A stretch of DNA of 35,795 bases from Pseudomonas sp. CBZ-4. GTDB taxonomy: Bacteria; Pseudomonadota; Gammaproteobacteria; Pseudomonadales; Pseudomonadaceae. Position numbers and translations under genes: made by a program. Each line of letters begins with the position of its first letter. The stretch's first letter is position 1. The stretch spans positions 1 to 35,795 of the forward strand of contig NZ_ANNV01000103.1 in NCBI RefSeq assembly GCF_000346755.1. The letters run 5' to 3'. Below are positions 25,047 through 33,843 of this stretch, piece by piece. The notes under the pieces were generated by a model. The model saw only the letters and a list, made by a program, of their open reading frames with translations. It did no database searches and had not been told where the DNA came from.

Positions 25047-25153
25047 AGGACAGAGCCCAAGGGCGTTTCTGCGGTGACGGCTTTCCTGCCGTCCGGGTCA
25101 GCTTGTGCTGCTCGATTCCCTGCCATTTTTCTCCGGGATACAGGTTTACGCAG

Positions 25154-26383
25154 ATGAGCAAGACTTCTCTCGATAAGAGCAAGATCAAGTTCCTTCTTCT
25201 GGAAGGCGTCCACCCATCGGCTGTCGACGTTCTGAAAGCCGCCGGGTACACCAGCATTGAGTACATCACCAGTTCTCTGCCGGAAGCCCAACTCAAGGAA
25301 AAGATCGCCGACGCGCACTTCATCGGCATTCGCTCCCGCACTCAGCTGACCGAAGAAATCTTCGATCACGCCAAGAAACTCGTGGCAGTCGGCTGTTTCT
25401 GCATCGGCACCAACCAGGTCGACCTCAACGCAGCGCGCGAGCGCGGCATCGCGGTGTTCAACGCACCGTACTCCAACACCCGTTCCGTTGCGGAGCTGGT
25501 GCTGGCCGAGGCGATCCTGCTGTTGCGCGGCATTCCTGAGAAGAACGCTTCCTGCCACCGTGGCGGCTGGATCAAAAGCGCGGCCAACTCCTTCGAAATC
25601 CGCGGCAAGAAGCTGGGTATCGTCGGTTACGGCTCGATCGGCACGCAATTGTCGGTCCTGGCTGAAGGCCTAGGCATGCAGGTGTTCTTCTACGACACCC
25701 TGACCAAGCTGCCACTGGGCAACGCCACCCAAGTGGCCAGCCTGACCGAGCTGCTGGGCATGTCCGACATCGTCACCCTGCACGTCCCGGAAACCGCTGA
25801 GACCCAGTGGATGATCGGCGAGAAGGAAATCCGCGCCATCAAGAAAGGCGGCATCCTGATCAACGCGGCACGCGGCACCGTGGTCGAGCTGGACGCCCTG
25901 GCCGACGCGATCAAGGACAAGCACCTGATCGGCGCGGCCATCGACGTGTTCCCGGTGGAGCCACGCTCCAACGACGACATCTTCGAAAGCCCGCTGCGTG
26001 GCCTGGACAACGTGATCCTGACCCCGCACATCGGCGGTTCCACTGCCGAAGCCCAAGCCAACATCGGCCTGGAAGTGTCGGAGAAGCTGGTCAAATACAG
26101 CGACAACGGTACCTCGGTATCGTCGGTGAACTTCCCGGAAGTGGCCCTGCCGGCTCACCCTGGCAAGCACCGTCTGCTGCACATCCACCAGAACATCCCT
26201 GGCGTGATGATGGAGATCAACAAGGTCTTCGCGGAAAACGGCATCAACATCTCCGGTCAGTTCCTGCAGACCAACGAAAAGGTCGGCTACGTGGTCATCG
26301 ACGTCGACGCCGAGTACTCGGACCTGGCGCAAGAGAAGCTGCAGCACATCAAAGGCACGATTCGTAGCCGCGTGTTGTTCTAA
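25154..26383 (+). CDS. serA: D-3-phosphoglycerate dehydrogenase
   Basis: First enzyme of serine synthesis (409 aa, same class as E. coli SerA): oxidises 3-phosphoglycerate with NAD. Substrate domain at both ends of the catalytic part; Rossmann motif KLGIVGYGSIGTQL near residue 155; catalytic Arg in INAARGTVVELDAL, Glu in IDVFPVEP and His in TPHIGGSTAEA; a C-terminal ACT domain (about residues 340-409, HQNIPGVMMEINKVFAENG) for serine feedback. The enzyme is known to reduce 2-oxoglutarate to D-2-hydroxyglutarate, which the divergent neighbour recycles. The start at 25154 follows the family; the open frame further upstream is untranslated leader. Confidence 0.97.
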   Translation: MSKTSLDKSKIKFLLLEGVHPSAVDVLKAAGYTSIEYITSSLPEAQLKEKIADAHFIGIRSRTQLTEEIFDHAKKLVAVGCFCIGTNQVDLNAARERGIAVFNAPYSNTRSVAELVLAEAILLLRGIPEKNASCHRGGWIKSAANSFEIRGKKLGIVGYGSIGTQLSVLAEGLGMQVFFYDTLTKLPLGNATQVASLTELLGMSDIVTLHVPETAETQWMIGEKEIRAIKKGGILINAARGTVVELDALADAIKDKHLIGAAIDVFPVEPRSNDDIFESPLRGLDNVILTPHIGGSTAEAQANIGLEVSEKLVKYSDNGTSVSSVNFPEVALPAHPGKHRLLHIHQNIPGVMMEINKVFAENGINISGQFLQTNEKVGYVVIDVDAEYSDLAQEKLQHIKGTIRSRVLF

Positions 26384-26401
26384 GGTTTCAACGGCACCAA
26401 C

Positions 26402-26432
26402 AAAAAGGGAGCCCCTCGGGGCTCCCTTTTTT
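26402..26432. terminator. Bidirectional rho-independent terminator
   Basis: Near-perfect hairpin AAAAAGGGAGCCCC / GGGGCTCCCTTTTT with a TC loop, T-rich on both strands. It ends serA from one side and lies just past the stop of the DUF4399 gene from the other. Confidence 0.93.
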
Positions 26433-26447
26433 GCATCTGAACAAATC

Positions 26448-26888
26448 TTACTTAACGTTAACCGTGATCACTTTCGAGGCTACAGTAGGTTCGAACTGGC
26501 GGTGTACGTTATCGCCTGCCACCAGTTGCAGGGTGTGCTTGCCAGGCGTCAGGGTCAGTTCGGTTTCGGTCTGGGCCTTGCCGAAGTGGATCGAGGTGGC
26601 ATCGGCCGGAATCGGCTCATCGGCCTTGAGCGACTGCACGTCGCGATCGACCAGCAGGTGATGGTGACCAGCGCCATGCACTTGCTTGTCGATGGGCTCC
26701 AGGTCCAGGCCCTTGACGCCGAATTTGACGGTGAAGGTCTTGTCGACGGTCGCGCCGTCTTTAGGCGAGACGATAAACACTTCGGCACCTGCAGGCGCAG
26801 GGGTACGCGGCAGGTCTGCGGCGTTGGCCAACATCGAGGCACCCAGCAGCAGGCTGGCAATCGTTGCACGGGACAAAAGGGCTTTCAT
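26448..26888 (-). CDS. DUF4399 periplasmic protein
   Basis: 146 aa with a signal peptide (LLSRATIASLLLGASMLANA, cleavage before ADL). The mature part is beta-rich, with VFIVSPKDGATVDKTFTVKF, the His-rich GAGHHHLLVDRD, IHFGKAQTE and PGKHTLQLVAGDNVHRQF. This corresponds to DUF4399, an uncharacterised family; the histidines suggest metal binding, but that is inference. GGAGAAG lies upstream of ATG 26888. It shares a terminator with serA and diverges from the binding-protein gene. Confidence 0.85.
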   Translation of the reverse strand: MKALLSRATIASLLLGASMLANAADLPRTPAPAGAEVFIVSPKDGATVDKTFTVKFGVKGLDLEPIDKQVHGAGHHHLLVDRDVQSLKADEPIPADATSIHFGKAQTETELTLTPGKHTLQLVAGDNVHRQFEPTVASKVITVNVK

Positions 26889-27022
26889 TCGCTTCTCCAG
26901 TTTTTCGGTGAAATCTGTAGGGTTATGACAACTTCGCGACAAATTGCTGTCCAAGGCACTCAACACCATAGCAAAGCGATGCTGAACGGCGCCTCGCACA
27001 TAAAAATTCTCTAGGAGTGACC

Positions 27023-27517
27023 ATGCGCTTTTCGCCTGGCCTGTTACTTGTGCTGCCCCTGATGAGCCCCTTGGCTCACGCCGAACTGGTCGATGACGTA
27101 TTTGACCGTGGCGAACTGCGTATCGCCCTTGAAGCCAACACCCCGCCGTTCAACTTCAAGGAGGGCGACAAACTCACCGGGTTTGAAGTGGAACTGGGTG
27201 AGCAACTGGCCAAGGAAATGGACGTACGCCCCTCGTTTATCACCACCGACGACGCCGATCTGCTGCCGGGAGTGGAAACCGGCAAGTACGACGTGGCCAT
27301 TAACCATATCGCTATGACTGCCCTGTTGCAGGATCGGTTCGATTTCAGTGAGGCGTACAACGAAAAGCCGGAGCTGGCGATCCCGTTCCAGAAAGGCAAC
27401 CCGGCGTTCAAGGCGAGCTTGGACAAGGCGTTGCAGCGGGTGAAGGAGGATGGGCGGTTGAAGGCGTTGGCGCAGAAGTGGCTTGAAAGCGAGACACCGG
27501 CAGCCCAGGCACAGTAA
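27023..27517 (+). CDS. Short ABC-type solute-binding protein (SBP_bac_3), apparently missing one lobe
   Basis: 164 aa. Signal peptide FSPGLLLVLPLMSPLAHA, then a normal lobe I start (RGELRIALEANTPPFNF, LTGFEVELGEQLAKEM, GKYDVAINHIAMTALLQDRF, FSEAYNE). Instead of the expected 80 or so residues of lobe II, the sequence passes directly into the C-terminal part of lobe I (IPFQKGNPAFKASLDKALQ, DGRLKALAQKWL). Full-length family members are about 250-260 aa. The frame is intact across the join (around 27365-27385), so this is an in-frame deletion or a naturally reduced form. The start at ATG 27023 has AGGAG five bases upstream. No permease or ATPase gene is adjacent. A normal ligand-clamping function is doubtful. 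Confidence 0.8.
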   Translation: MRFSPGLLLVLPLMSPLAHAELVDDVFDRGELRIALEANTPPFNFKEGDKLTGFEVELGEQLAKEMDVRPSFITTDDADLLPGVETGKYDVAINHIAMTALLQDRFDFSEAYNEKPELAIPFQKGNPAFKASLDKALQRVKEDGRLKALAQKWLESETPAAQAQ

Positions 27518-27523
27518 ATCAAA

Positions 27524-27611
27524 TGTGGGAGCTGGCTTGCCTGCGATAGCGGTGGGTCAGCAACTGATGTGGGACTGATATACCGCTATCGCAGGCAAGC
27601 CAGCTCCCACA
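27524..27611. repeat. REP inverted pair (REPIN)
   Basis: Inverted REP units with the extended form GCGATAGCGGTG ... CGCTATCGC at the inner side, between the converging binding-protein and DUF523 genes. Confidence 0.92.
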
Positions 27612-27616
27612 TTGAA

Positions 27617-28111
27617 CTACACATTTTCTGAGAGATGGGCCAAGGCCACCGCCGCCTCGGGTAGCTCCAGCTCGCTGAAGACTTGTACACCATGGCGTTT
27701 CAGCAGCGCCGCTGTCACGCCTTCGCCGCTGACTTTCACACCACTAAACGTGCCGTCATACGTCAGCAAATTCCCACAAGACGGGCTATTGGCCTTGAGC
27801 ACCGCAATGCGGATGTTGTGCCGCTGCACCAACGCCAACGCCTGCCGCGCACCGTCAAGAAAGGCCGCGCTGAAATCCTCGCCCTCGGCCGTCAGCACCT
27901 GCGCTCGCCCTTCCCACACTGCCACACCCTGCCCGCCCGGAATCTCCGCAGGCGGACGCGGTGTCGGCAAACCACCGGACACTTCCGGGCAGATCGCCAC
28001 CACGCGCCCTTCGGCCTGCCACGCCGCCAATTGATCGAACGGCCCGCTGGCGCCACCGTCGTAGCGCACCTTGTGCCCGAGCAAACAGCGGCTGATCAGA
28101 ATCTTTTCCAT
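27617..28111 (-). CDS. DUF523 (YbbK-like) family protein
   Basis: 164-aa soluble protein with the DUF523 hallmarks: an N-terminal ISRCLLGHKVRYDG, ICPEVSGGLPTPRPPAEI in the middle and LKANSPSCG later; the conserved Cys residues could bind a metal or cluster, although no function is established. The start at 28111 follows the dioxygenase stop by two bases, so the two genes form an operon. The upstream open frame is a shadow of the dioxygenase gene. Confidence 0.87.
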   Translation of the reverse strand: MEKILISRCLLGHKVRYDGGASGPFDQLAAWQAEGRVVAICPEVSGGLPTPRPPAEIPGGQGVAVWEGRAQVLTAEGEDFSAAFLDGARQALALVQRHNIRIAVLKANSPSCGNLLTYDGTFSGVKVSGEGVTAALLKRHGVQVFSELELPEAAVALAHLSENV

Positions 28112-28113
28112 GC

Positions 28114-28737
28114 TTAAAACGGCTCGTTGCCGCGCCGGCGAAACCAGCCGGTGAGGGACAGGCGTTCGCGCGTGGCGGGCATGACTTCGTGGGGCACCTC
28201 GCCGGACAGGAACACCACCAGGCAACCGCCGGCCGGCACCACGTCGTATTCGACGTCGCTCTTGAGGTACATGCGCAACTGGCCGCCATGTTCGGGCAGC
28301 CAGGCGTCGTTCAAGTAGATCACCGCCGAGACCATGCGCCGGTCATCATCGCGGAAACGGTCGAGGTGCTTGAGGTAGAACGCCCCCGGTGGATACATCG
28401 CGAAGTGGCTTTCGAAGTCTTCCAGGCCGAGGAACAGGCTGCGGTTCATCGCCAGGCGCAGGCTGTCCATCACAGCCATGTAAGTGCCGCAGACGGCCGC
28501 GTCGCCCTCTTCCAGCCACTGGATGTGGTCACCGCGAATGCCCTCGCGAATCTCCTGGGCCGGCCCGCGTCCTACAGCCGCCGGGGCCAGTTCACCTTCG
28601 GCCGCACGTTTACGGCACTCAGCCGCCAGTTCCAGGGTCAGAGCCTGGGGCAGGAAGCCGTCCTGCCGCGACCAGCCCTTTTCGGCGAGGTCGTCGACAA
28701 TACGTTGCAACAGCGGGTGATCGAAGGGTATTTGCAT
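28114..28737 (-). CDS. Fe(II)/2-oxoglutarate-dependent dioxygenase family protein
   Basis: 207-aa protein with the iron-binding facial triad: HLD in FYLKHLDRFRDDDRR and the distal His in SGEVPHEVMPA; the 2-oxoglutarate-binding Arg is in TRERLSLTGWF. MVSAVIYLNDAW and GGQLRMYLK are typical of the prolyl-4-hydroxylase-like 2OG-Fe(II) family. Substrate unknown. The start at 28737 (MQIPFDHPLL) is preferred; the frame remains open to 28830. It heads a two-gene operon with the DUF523 gene and diverges from the DUF2059 gene. Confidence 0.85.
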   Translation of the reverse strand: MQIPFDHPLLQRIVDDLAEKGWSRQDGFLPQALTLELAAECRKRAAEGELAPAAVGRGPAQEIREGIRGDHIQWLEEGDAAVCGTYMAVMDSLRLAMNRSLFLGLEDFESHFAMYPPGAFYLKHLDRFRDDDRRMVSAVIYLNDAWLPEHGGQLRMYLKSDVEYDVVPAGGCLVVFLSGEVPHEVMPATRERLSLTGWFRRRGNEPF

Positions 28738-28878
28738 GGCGCGCATAGTATCCATACGCCTGTAAATCCGACAGCGCCGTTGAGCGTCTGCATACACTTT
28801 AGTCAGGTGACTGATAGGACTTCTCGACAAATCCTACGCCCGACACGGACAATAGTGGCCGACTGACAGGAGTCCCTA

Positions 28879-29631
28879 ATGCGTCGTTTGTTTTTATCCT
28901 TGCTGATGTTCTGCGTTTTGCCCGCCTGGGCAGACGGCCATGACCAGTTGTACAAGGTCGCCGGCTGGGCCGAACAACGTGCGCATTTCAATGACGCCCT
29001 CAGCGCCGCCCAGCAACGCTACCGCAATAGCCTGCCGCCGGCGGTGTTCCAGGCGCTGGTGGACAACAGCAATAAACGCTTCGCCGCCCAGGCCATGGAC
29101 CAGCGTGCCGAAGCGCAATTGCGCAAGAACCTGGCGGACCCGGCACCGGCCCTGGCGTTTTTCCAATCACCGTTGGGCCGCAAGATCGTCGCCGCCGAGT
29201 TGCTCGCCACGCGCCGCGACCAGTTGGCGAAAAACGCCCAGGGCCTGCCGAAAATCGAAGCCGACGCGACGCGCAGCCTGATCATTGGTCATTTGGCGCA
29301 AGCGTTGCCGGCCCGTGAAGCCGGGGCGGAAGTCAGCCTGGCGATTGCCGGCGTGGCGGCCGACAGCCTGAGCCAGATGATCCCCGGCCTGCTCGGCGGT
29401 GGTCAGGCGCAAGGCATGTTGAATGGCCAGCGTGAGCGGTTGATGCAGCAGATTGGCAATGACCTGAACAATACGCTGCTGTACGTCTATCGGGATTTGT
29501 CTGACCCGGAGCTGGAAGAATTCGCCACGTTTGCGGAGTCGGCGGAGGGGAAGGCGTATTACCAGGCTGCATTAGCAGCGATCCGAGCGGGACTTGCTGT
29601 GGGCCAAAGCACTTCAAGCCTGACACAGTAA
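28879..29631 (+). CDS. DUF2059-domain periplasmic protein
   Basis: 250 aa, with signal peptide RRLFLSLLMFCVLPAWA and cleavage before DGHDQ. The mature part is helical. The C-terminal region (LLYVYRDLSDPELEEFATFA followed by ESAEGKAYYQAAL) carries the DUF2059 signature of a Y-x-x-L-[ST]-[DE]-x-E-L-x-x-h stretch. AGGAG lies six bases before the ATG. Function unknown. It diverges from the dioxygenase gene. Confidence 0.83.
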   Translation: MRRLFLSLLMFCVLPAWADGHDQLYKVAGWAEQRAHFNDALSAAQQRYRNSLPPAVFQALVDNSNKRFAAQAMDQRAEAQLRKNLADPAPALAFFQSPLGRKIVAAELLATRRDQLAKNAQGLPKIEADATRSLIIGHLAQALPAREAGAEVSLAIAGVAADSLSQMIPGLLGGGQAQGMLNGQRERLMQQIGNDLNNTLLYVYRDLSDPELEEFATFAESAEGKAYYQAALAAIRAGLAVGQSTSSLTQ

Positions 29632-29650
29632 TCAGTCTGGGTGAGGTTTG

Positions 29651-29738
29651 TGTGGGAGCTGGCTTGCCTGCGATAGCGGTGGGTCAGCAACTTATGAGGG
29701 ACTGATGCACCGCTATCGCAGGCAAGCCAGCTCCCACA
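29651..29738. repeat. REP inverted pair (REPIN)
   Basis: Inverted REP units whose spacer (GGTGGGTCAGCAACTTATGAGGG) closely resembles that of the copy at 27524-27611, suggesting that one was copied from the other as a unit. It lies between two converging genes. Confidence 0.92.
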
Positions 29739-29751
29739 TTTTTTGACCGAG

Positions 29752-30675
29752 TTACTTCAGGTGGTCGGTGAGGTACTTGAAGTATTCCTCGCGAATCTCC
29801 GCAATCTCATTCGCCAAATGATGCCTGCCCCGCGCCAGCATCAACACCTCAGGCTGATCAAACTTACCCCGCAGCACCTGCAAATTGTGCTGCCAGTCCA
29901 CCGTCATATCTTCCTCGCCTTGCACAATCACCGGCCGCCGTGGGCTGCGCGGTGCGGCTTCGATGCGTTTGATCCAGCGCGCCAATGCACCAACCCAGGC
30001 GGTGGGCAATTGGCGCGGCTGCAACGGGTCGGCTTCGAGGAACGGCCGGAATGCCGGGTCGTGGGTGTTATCGCTGAACCGCCGCGCGATGCCTTTGACG
30101 AACGGCCGCAGCAAGTAATAGCTGAGTTGCGACCAGCCCCACGCCCGTGGCCGTACCAGCGGCGACAGCAGGAACGTCTTGCCCTGGGCCGGACTGTCGG
30201 CGCCATGGTTGAGCAGATGATCCACCACCACCGCGCCGCCCGTGCTCTGCCCGAACAAGTGCCAGGGTTGCGGCAGTTGCAGCGCTTTCGCCTCGGCAAA
30301 CAGCGCCTGCACGACCTGTTGGTACACCGCGAAATCATCGATGCTGGCGCGCACGCCGCTGGATAGACCGTGCCCCGGCAGATCACAGGCGATCACCACA
30401 AAGCCCTGGTCCAGCGCCCACTTCACCACATGGCGATACAGCCCCATGTGGTCGTAAAAGCCGTGGTACATGAACATTGTCGCCACCGGCACAGCCGGCC
30501 ACCACACTTGCGCAACCACCTCAAACCCCGCCACCTCGAAACGCCCCAGGCGACTCACGGCCTGATCAAGCCCGTAGAAACGCTGGTAGACCCGCGCCTC
30601 GGCGGACAGCGCTTGCGCCTCCATCAGGGGCTGCAAGCTTTCGCGCAGATGATCGGGGTCAAAGGTGACGGGCAT
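29752..30675 (-). CDS. Alpha/beta hydrolase (serine aminopeptidase/lysophospholipase type)
   Basis: 307-aa cytoplasmic alpha/beta hydrolase. Motifs: TMFMYHGFYDHMG (oxyanion region), VIACDLPGHGLSSG, the nucleophile elbow GQSTGGAVVVDHLL with Ser, an acid in VQGEEDMTVDW and the catalytic His in ARGRHHLANE. The cap region between is of the Hydrolase_4 (monoacylglycerol lipase-like) type. Physiological substrate unknown. GGAAG lies before ATG 30675. Divergent from the thioredoxin-like gene. Confidence 0.85.
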   Translation of the reverse strand: MPVTFDPDHLRESLQPLMEAQALSAEARVYQRFYGLDQAVSRLGRFEVAGFEVVAQVWWPAVPVATMFMYHGFYDHMGLYRHVVKWALDQGFVVIACDLPGHGLSSGVRASIDDFAVYQQVVQALFAEAKALQLPQPWHLFGQSTGGAVVVDHLLNHGADSPAQGKTFLLSPLVRPRAWGWSQLSYYLLRPFVKGIARRFSDNTHDPAFRPFLEADPLQPRQLPTAWVGALARWIKRIEAAPRSPRRPVIVQGEEDMTVDWQHNLQVLRGKFDQPEVLMLARGRHHLANEIAEIREEYFKYLTDHLK

Positions 30676-30773
30676 AAAGGCTTCCAGACTACGGCGCGGA
30701 TGAATATCGAGCTGCGATATTCATCTGTCAGGACAAGCATGGCAAGCTACGCGACCTTCGAGGATACATCTGA

Positions 30774-31349
30774 ATGCGACCGCCCTTCCGTTCCGCCCTG
30801 TTCGCCAGCCTGCTCCTGGTCCTCTGCGCCGGCGTGCTGTGGGCGGCGTACGACTGGTTCCAGGGCCGCTACCTGCGCGCCTTCAGCGAACACACGGCGG
30901 TGTTTTCCGGTGACCCGTTGCAACTGCCCGCCGACCTCGCCGGCCCCGGCCCGATCCGCCTGGTGCACTTCTGGGACCCGGCCTGCCCGTGCAACGTCGG
31001 CAACCAGCAACACCTCGGCGAGTTGATCGAGCACTATGCGCCCCAGGGCGTCGAGTTCTACGCCCTGCAAAAAGCCGGCAGCCACGGCCAACTGCCCGAC
31101 AACCTGCGCCAGATGAAAATCCTCACCGCCCTGCCCGGCGCCGATCAAGTGCCGGCCAGCCCCGCCGTGGGCATCTGGGATCGCACGGGCAAACTCGCGT
31201 ATTTCGGGCCCTACAGCGAAGGGCTGACGTGCAATTCCAGCAACAGTTTTATCGAGCCGATCCTGCAGGCGCTGGAAGACGGCCGCGAGGTGAATGCCAC
31301 GCACACCCTGGCGGTGGGCTGCTATTGTTCGTGGCCTAAAGAGCAGTAG
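30774..31349 (+). CDS. DUF6436-type thioredoxin-like membrane-anchored protein
   Basis: 191 aa, N-terminal signal anchor (LFASLLLVLCAGVLWAAY) followed by a periplasmic domain with a thioredoxin-like strand and a Cys motif: IRLVHFWDPACPCNVGNQQH (CPC instead of CxxC). Later Cys residues occur in GLTCNSSNS and VGCYCSW. It probably acts in envelope thiol chemistry, but the one-residue spacing makes ordinary disulfide exchange uncertain. It lies 30 bp upstream of the acylase gene in the same direction, suggesting an operon. Confidence 0.75.
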   Translation: MRPPFRSALFASLLLVLCAGVLWAAYDWFQGRYLRAFSEHTAVFSGDPLQLPADLAGPGPIRLVHFWDPACPCNVGNQQHLGELIEHYAPQGVEFYALQKAGSHGQLPDNLRQMKILTALPGADQVPASPAVGIWDRTGKLAYFGPYSEGLTCNSSNSFIEPILQALEDGREVNATHTLAVGCYCSWPKEQ

Positions 31350-31379
31350 TCCGTTACCCATTCTGGCTAAGGAAAGTTC

Positions 31380-33733
31380 ATGAAGCGCGTCTTGCAGGTT
31401 CTCGCGGTTCTGCTGGTGTTGGTCGCCGTTGGCGCCGGCGTGTACCTCTACAGCAAGCAACCGACCCGCCAGGGCACGGTGACGCTGGCCAACCTGCAAG
31501 GTTCGGTCACGGTGCGGTATGACGACCGTGGCGTGCCGCATATCCGCGCCGAAAACGAGACCGACCTGTATCGCGCCCTGGGCTTCGTGCATGCCCAGGA
31601 CCGCCTGTTCCAGATGGAGATCATGCGGCGCCTGGCCCGTGGCGAGCTGGCCGAAGTGCTCGGGCCCAAGGTGCTGGAGACCGACAAGCTGTTCCGCAAC
31701 CTGCGCATCCGCGACCGCGCCGCCACCTACGTCGCGCAGTTGGACCATGAATCCGCGCACTGGAAGGCCCTGCAAGCCTATCTGGACGGGATCAATCAAT
31801 ATCAGGACGCCACGCCAGCCCGGTGGAGTTCGACGTGCTGGGCATCCCCAGGCGGCCGTTCACCGCCGAAGACACCATCAGCGTCGCCGGATACATGGCC
31901 TACAGCTTTGCCGCCGCCTTTCGTACCGAACCCTTGCTGACTTACGTACGCGACCAACTGGGCAGCGACTACCTGAAAGTCTTCGACCTCGACTGGCAAC
32001 CCAAGGGCGCCCTCAACCTCGCCGCCAGCGATTGGCAGACCCTCGGCGCAATCGCGTCCCTGAGCGAACAGGCGCTGGCCGACAACGGCCTGCCGCAGTT
32101 CGAAGGCAGCAACGCCTGGGCCATCAGCGGCAACCGCACCAAAAGTGGCAAGCCGCTGCTGGCCGGCGACCCGCATATCCGCTTCTCGGTGCCGTCGGTG
32201 TGGTACGAGGCGCAGCTGTCGGCGCCGGGTTTTGAGTTGTATGGCTATCACAACGCGCTGGTGCCGGTGGCGTTCCTGGGGCACAACCTGGACTTTGGCT
32301 GGAGCCTGACCATGTTCCAGAACGACGACCTCGACCTGATCGCCGAGAAGGTCAACCCGGACAACCCCAACCAGGTCTGGTATCACGACGCCTGGGTCGA
32401 CATGACCCGCACCGAGCAGCAGATCCAGGTCAAGGGCCAGGCCCCGGTCAACCTCACCCTGCGCCAATCGCCCCACGGCCCGATCATCAATGACGTGCTC
32501 GGCGACAACGCCGGCAAGACCCCGATTGCCATGTGGTGGGCGTTCCTCGATACGCAGAACCCGATCCTCGAAGGTTTCTACCAGCTCAACCGCGCCGACA
32601 CCCTGGCCAAGGCCCGCGCGGCAGCGGCCAAGGTCTCGGCGCCGGGGTTGAACATCGTGTGGGCCAACGCCAAGGGCGACATCGGCTGGTGGGCGGCGGC
32701 GCAGTTGCCAATCCGCCCGGCCGGGGTCAACGCCGGGTTTATCCTCGATGGCAGCACGGCCCAGGCCGACAAGCTGGGTTTCTACCCGTTCAGCGCCAAC
32801 CCCCAGGAAGAGAACCCCGCGCGCGGTTATGTGGTGTCGGCGAATGCCCAGCCGGTATCGCCCACCGGCCTGGAGATCCCCGGCTATTACAACCTGGCCG
32901 ACCGTGGCCAGCAGTTGAACGCGCAGTTGAGCGACCACAGCGTGAAGTGGGATGTGAACAACAGCCAGGCCCTGCAACTGGGCACCACCACCGCCTTTGG
33001 CCCACGCCTGCTGGCGCCACTGTTGCCGGTGCTGCGCGAGGTGGTCAAGGACCCGGCGCAATTGCAGCTGGTCGAACAACTGGCCGCCTGGAAAGGCGAC
33101 TACCCGCTGGATTCCACCAGCGCCACGCTGTTCAACCAGTTCCTGTTCAACCTCGCCGACGCGACATCCCACCCCAAGCTCGGCGACGGCATGTTCAAGA
33201 CCCTGCTCAGCACCCGCGTGATCGACGCCGCGCTGCCGCGCCTGGCGGCAGCGCCGGACTCACCGTGGTGGAACGGCCAGCGCGCCGAGACCGTCAAGCG
33301 CGCCTGGGACAACAGCCTCGCCCACCTCAAGAGCACCTTCGGCGATGACCCGAGCCAGTGGCAATGGGGCAAGGCCCACACCCTGACCCACGGCCATCCA
33401 TTGGGCATGCAGAAGCCGTTGGACCTCGTGTTCAACGTCGGCCCGTTCCCGGCACCGGGCAGCCACGAGGTGCCGAACAACCAATCGGCGAATATCGGCC
33501 CGGCGCCGTGGCCGGTGACCTACGGGCCTTCGACCCGTCGCCTGATCGACTTTGCCGACGTGGCCCACGCCCTGACCATCAACCCGGTGGGGCAAAGCGG
33601 TGTGCCGTTTGACCGGCATTATGGGGACCAGGCGGAGACCTATATCGAGGGCGGTTACGAACAGGCGCACTTCACCGATGAAGAAATCACCGCCAATACC
33701 CGTGGCACCTTGAAACTGCTGCCCGCCCGATAA
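31380..33733 (+). pseudogene. hacB: AHL/penicillin acylase family gene, broken by a one-base frameshift
   Basis: Two overlapping reading frames (31380-31940 and 31823-33733) together encode a normal N-terminal-nucleophile acylase of about 784 aa. The first gives the membrane-targeting N-terminus and the alpha-chain start (VRYDDRGVPHIRAEN, ALGFVHAQDRLFQMEIMRRL); the second continues with the alpha chain, the autocleavage site with nucleophile Ser at 32108-32110 (EGSNAWAISG), and the beta chain. Reading switches frame near 31808, where GACGCCAC would have to be GACCGCCAC to give QDRHASPVEFDV. In P. aeruginosa the gene in this neighbourhood is the acyl-homoserine lactone acylase HacB; I transfer the name by position and family. 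A single C lost in sequencing is an alternative explanation. As read, no full-length acylase is made. Confidence 0.8.
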
Positions 33734-33753
33734 TCATCTGCAAACCCAATCAG

Positions 33754-33824
33754 TGTGGGAGCTGGCTTGCCTGCGATGGCGGTGTATCTGACACACCGCT
33801 ATCGCAGGCAAGCCAGCTCCCACA
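33754..33824. repeat. REP inverted pair (REPIN)
   Basis: Inverted REP units with a short spacer (about 20 bp containing GTGTATCTGACACAC, itself an inverted repeat), between the converging acylase and regulator genes. Confidence 0.92.
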
Positions 33825-33843
33825 TTTTTGACCGCGTGGAGCT

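Noticed and set aside
31802..33172. 456-aa antisense frame in the acylase gene, as a possible reason for the frameshift
   Set aside because: Composition is that of a shadow frame and the sense strand encodes conserved acylase motifs on both sides of the shift.
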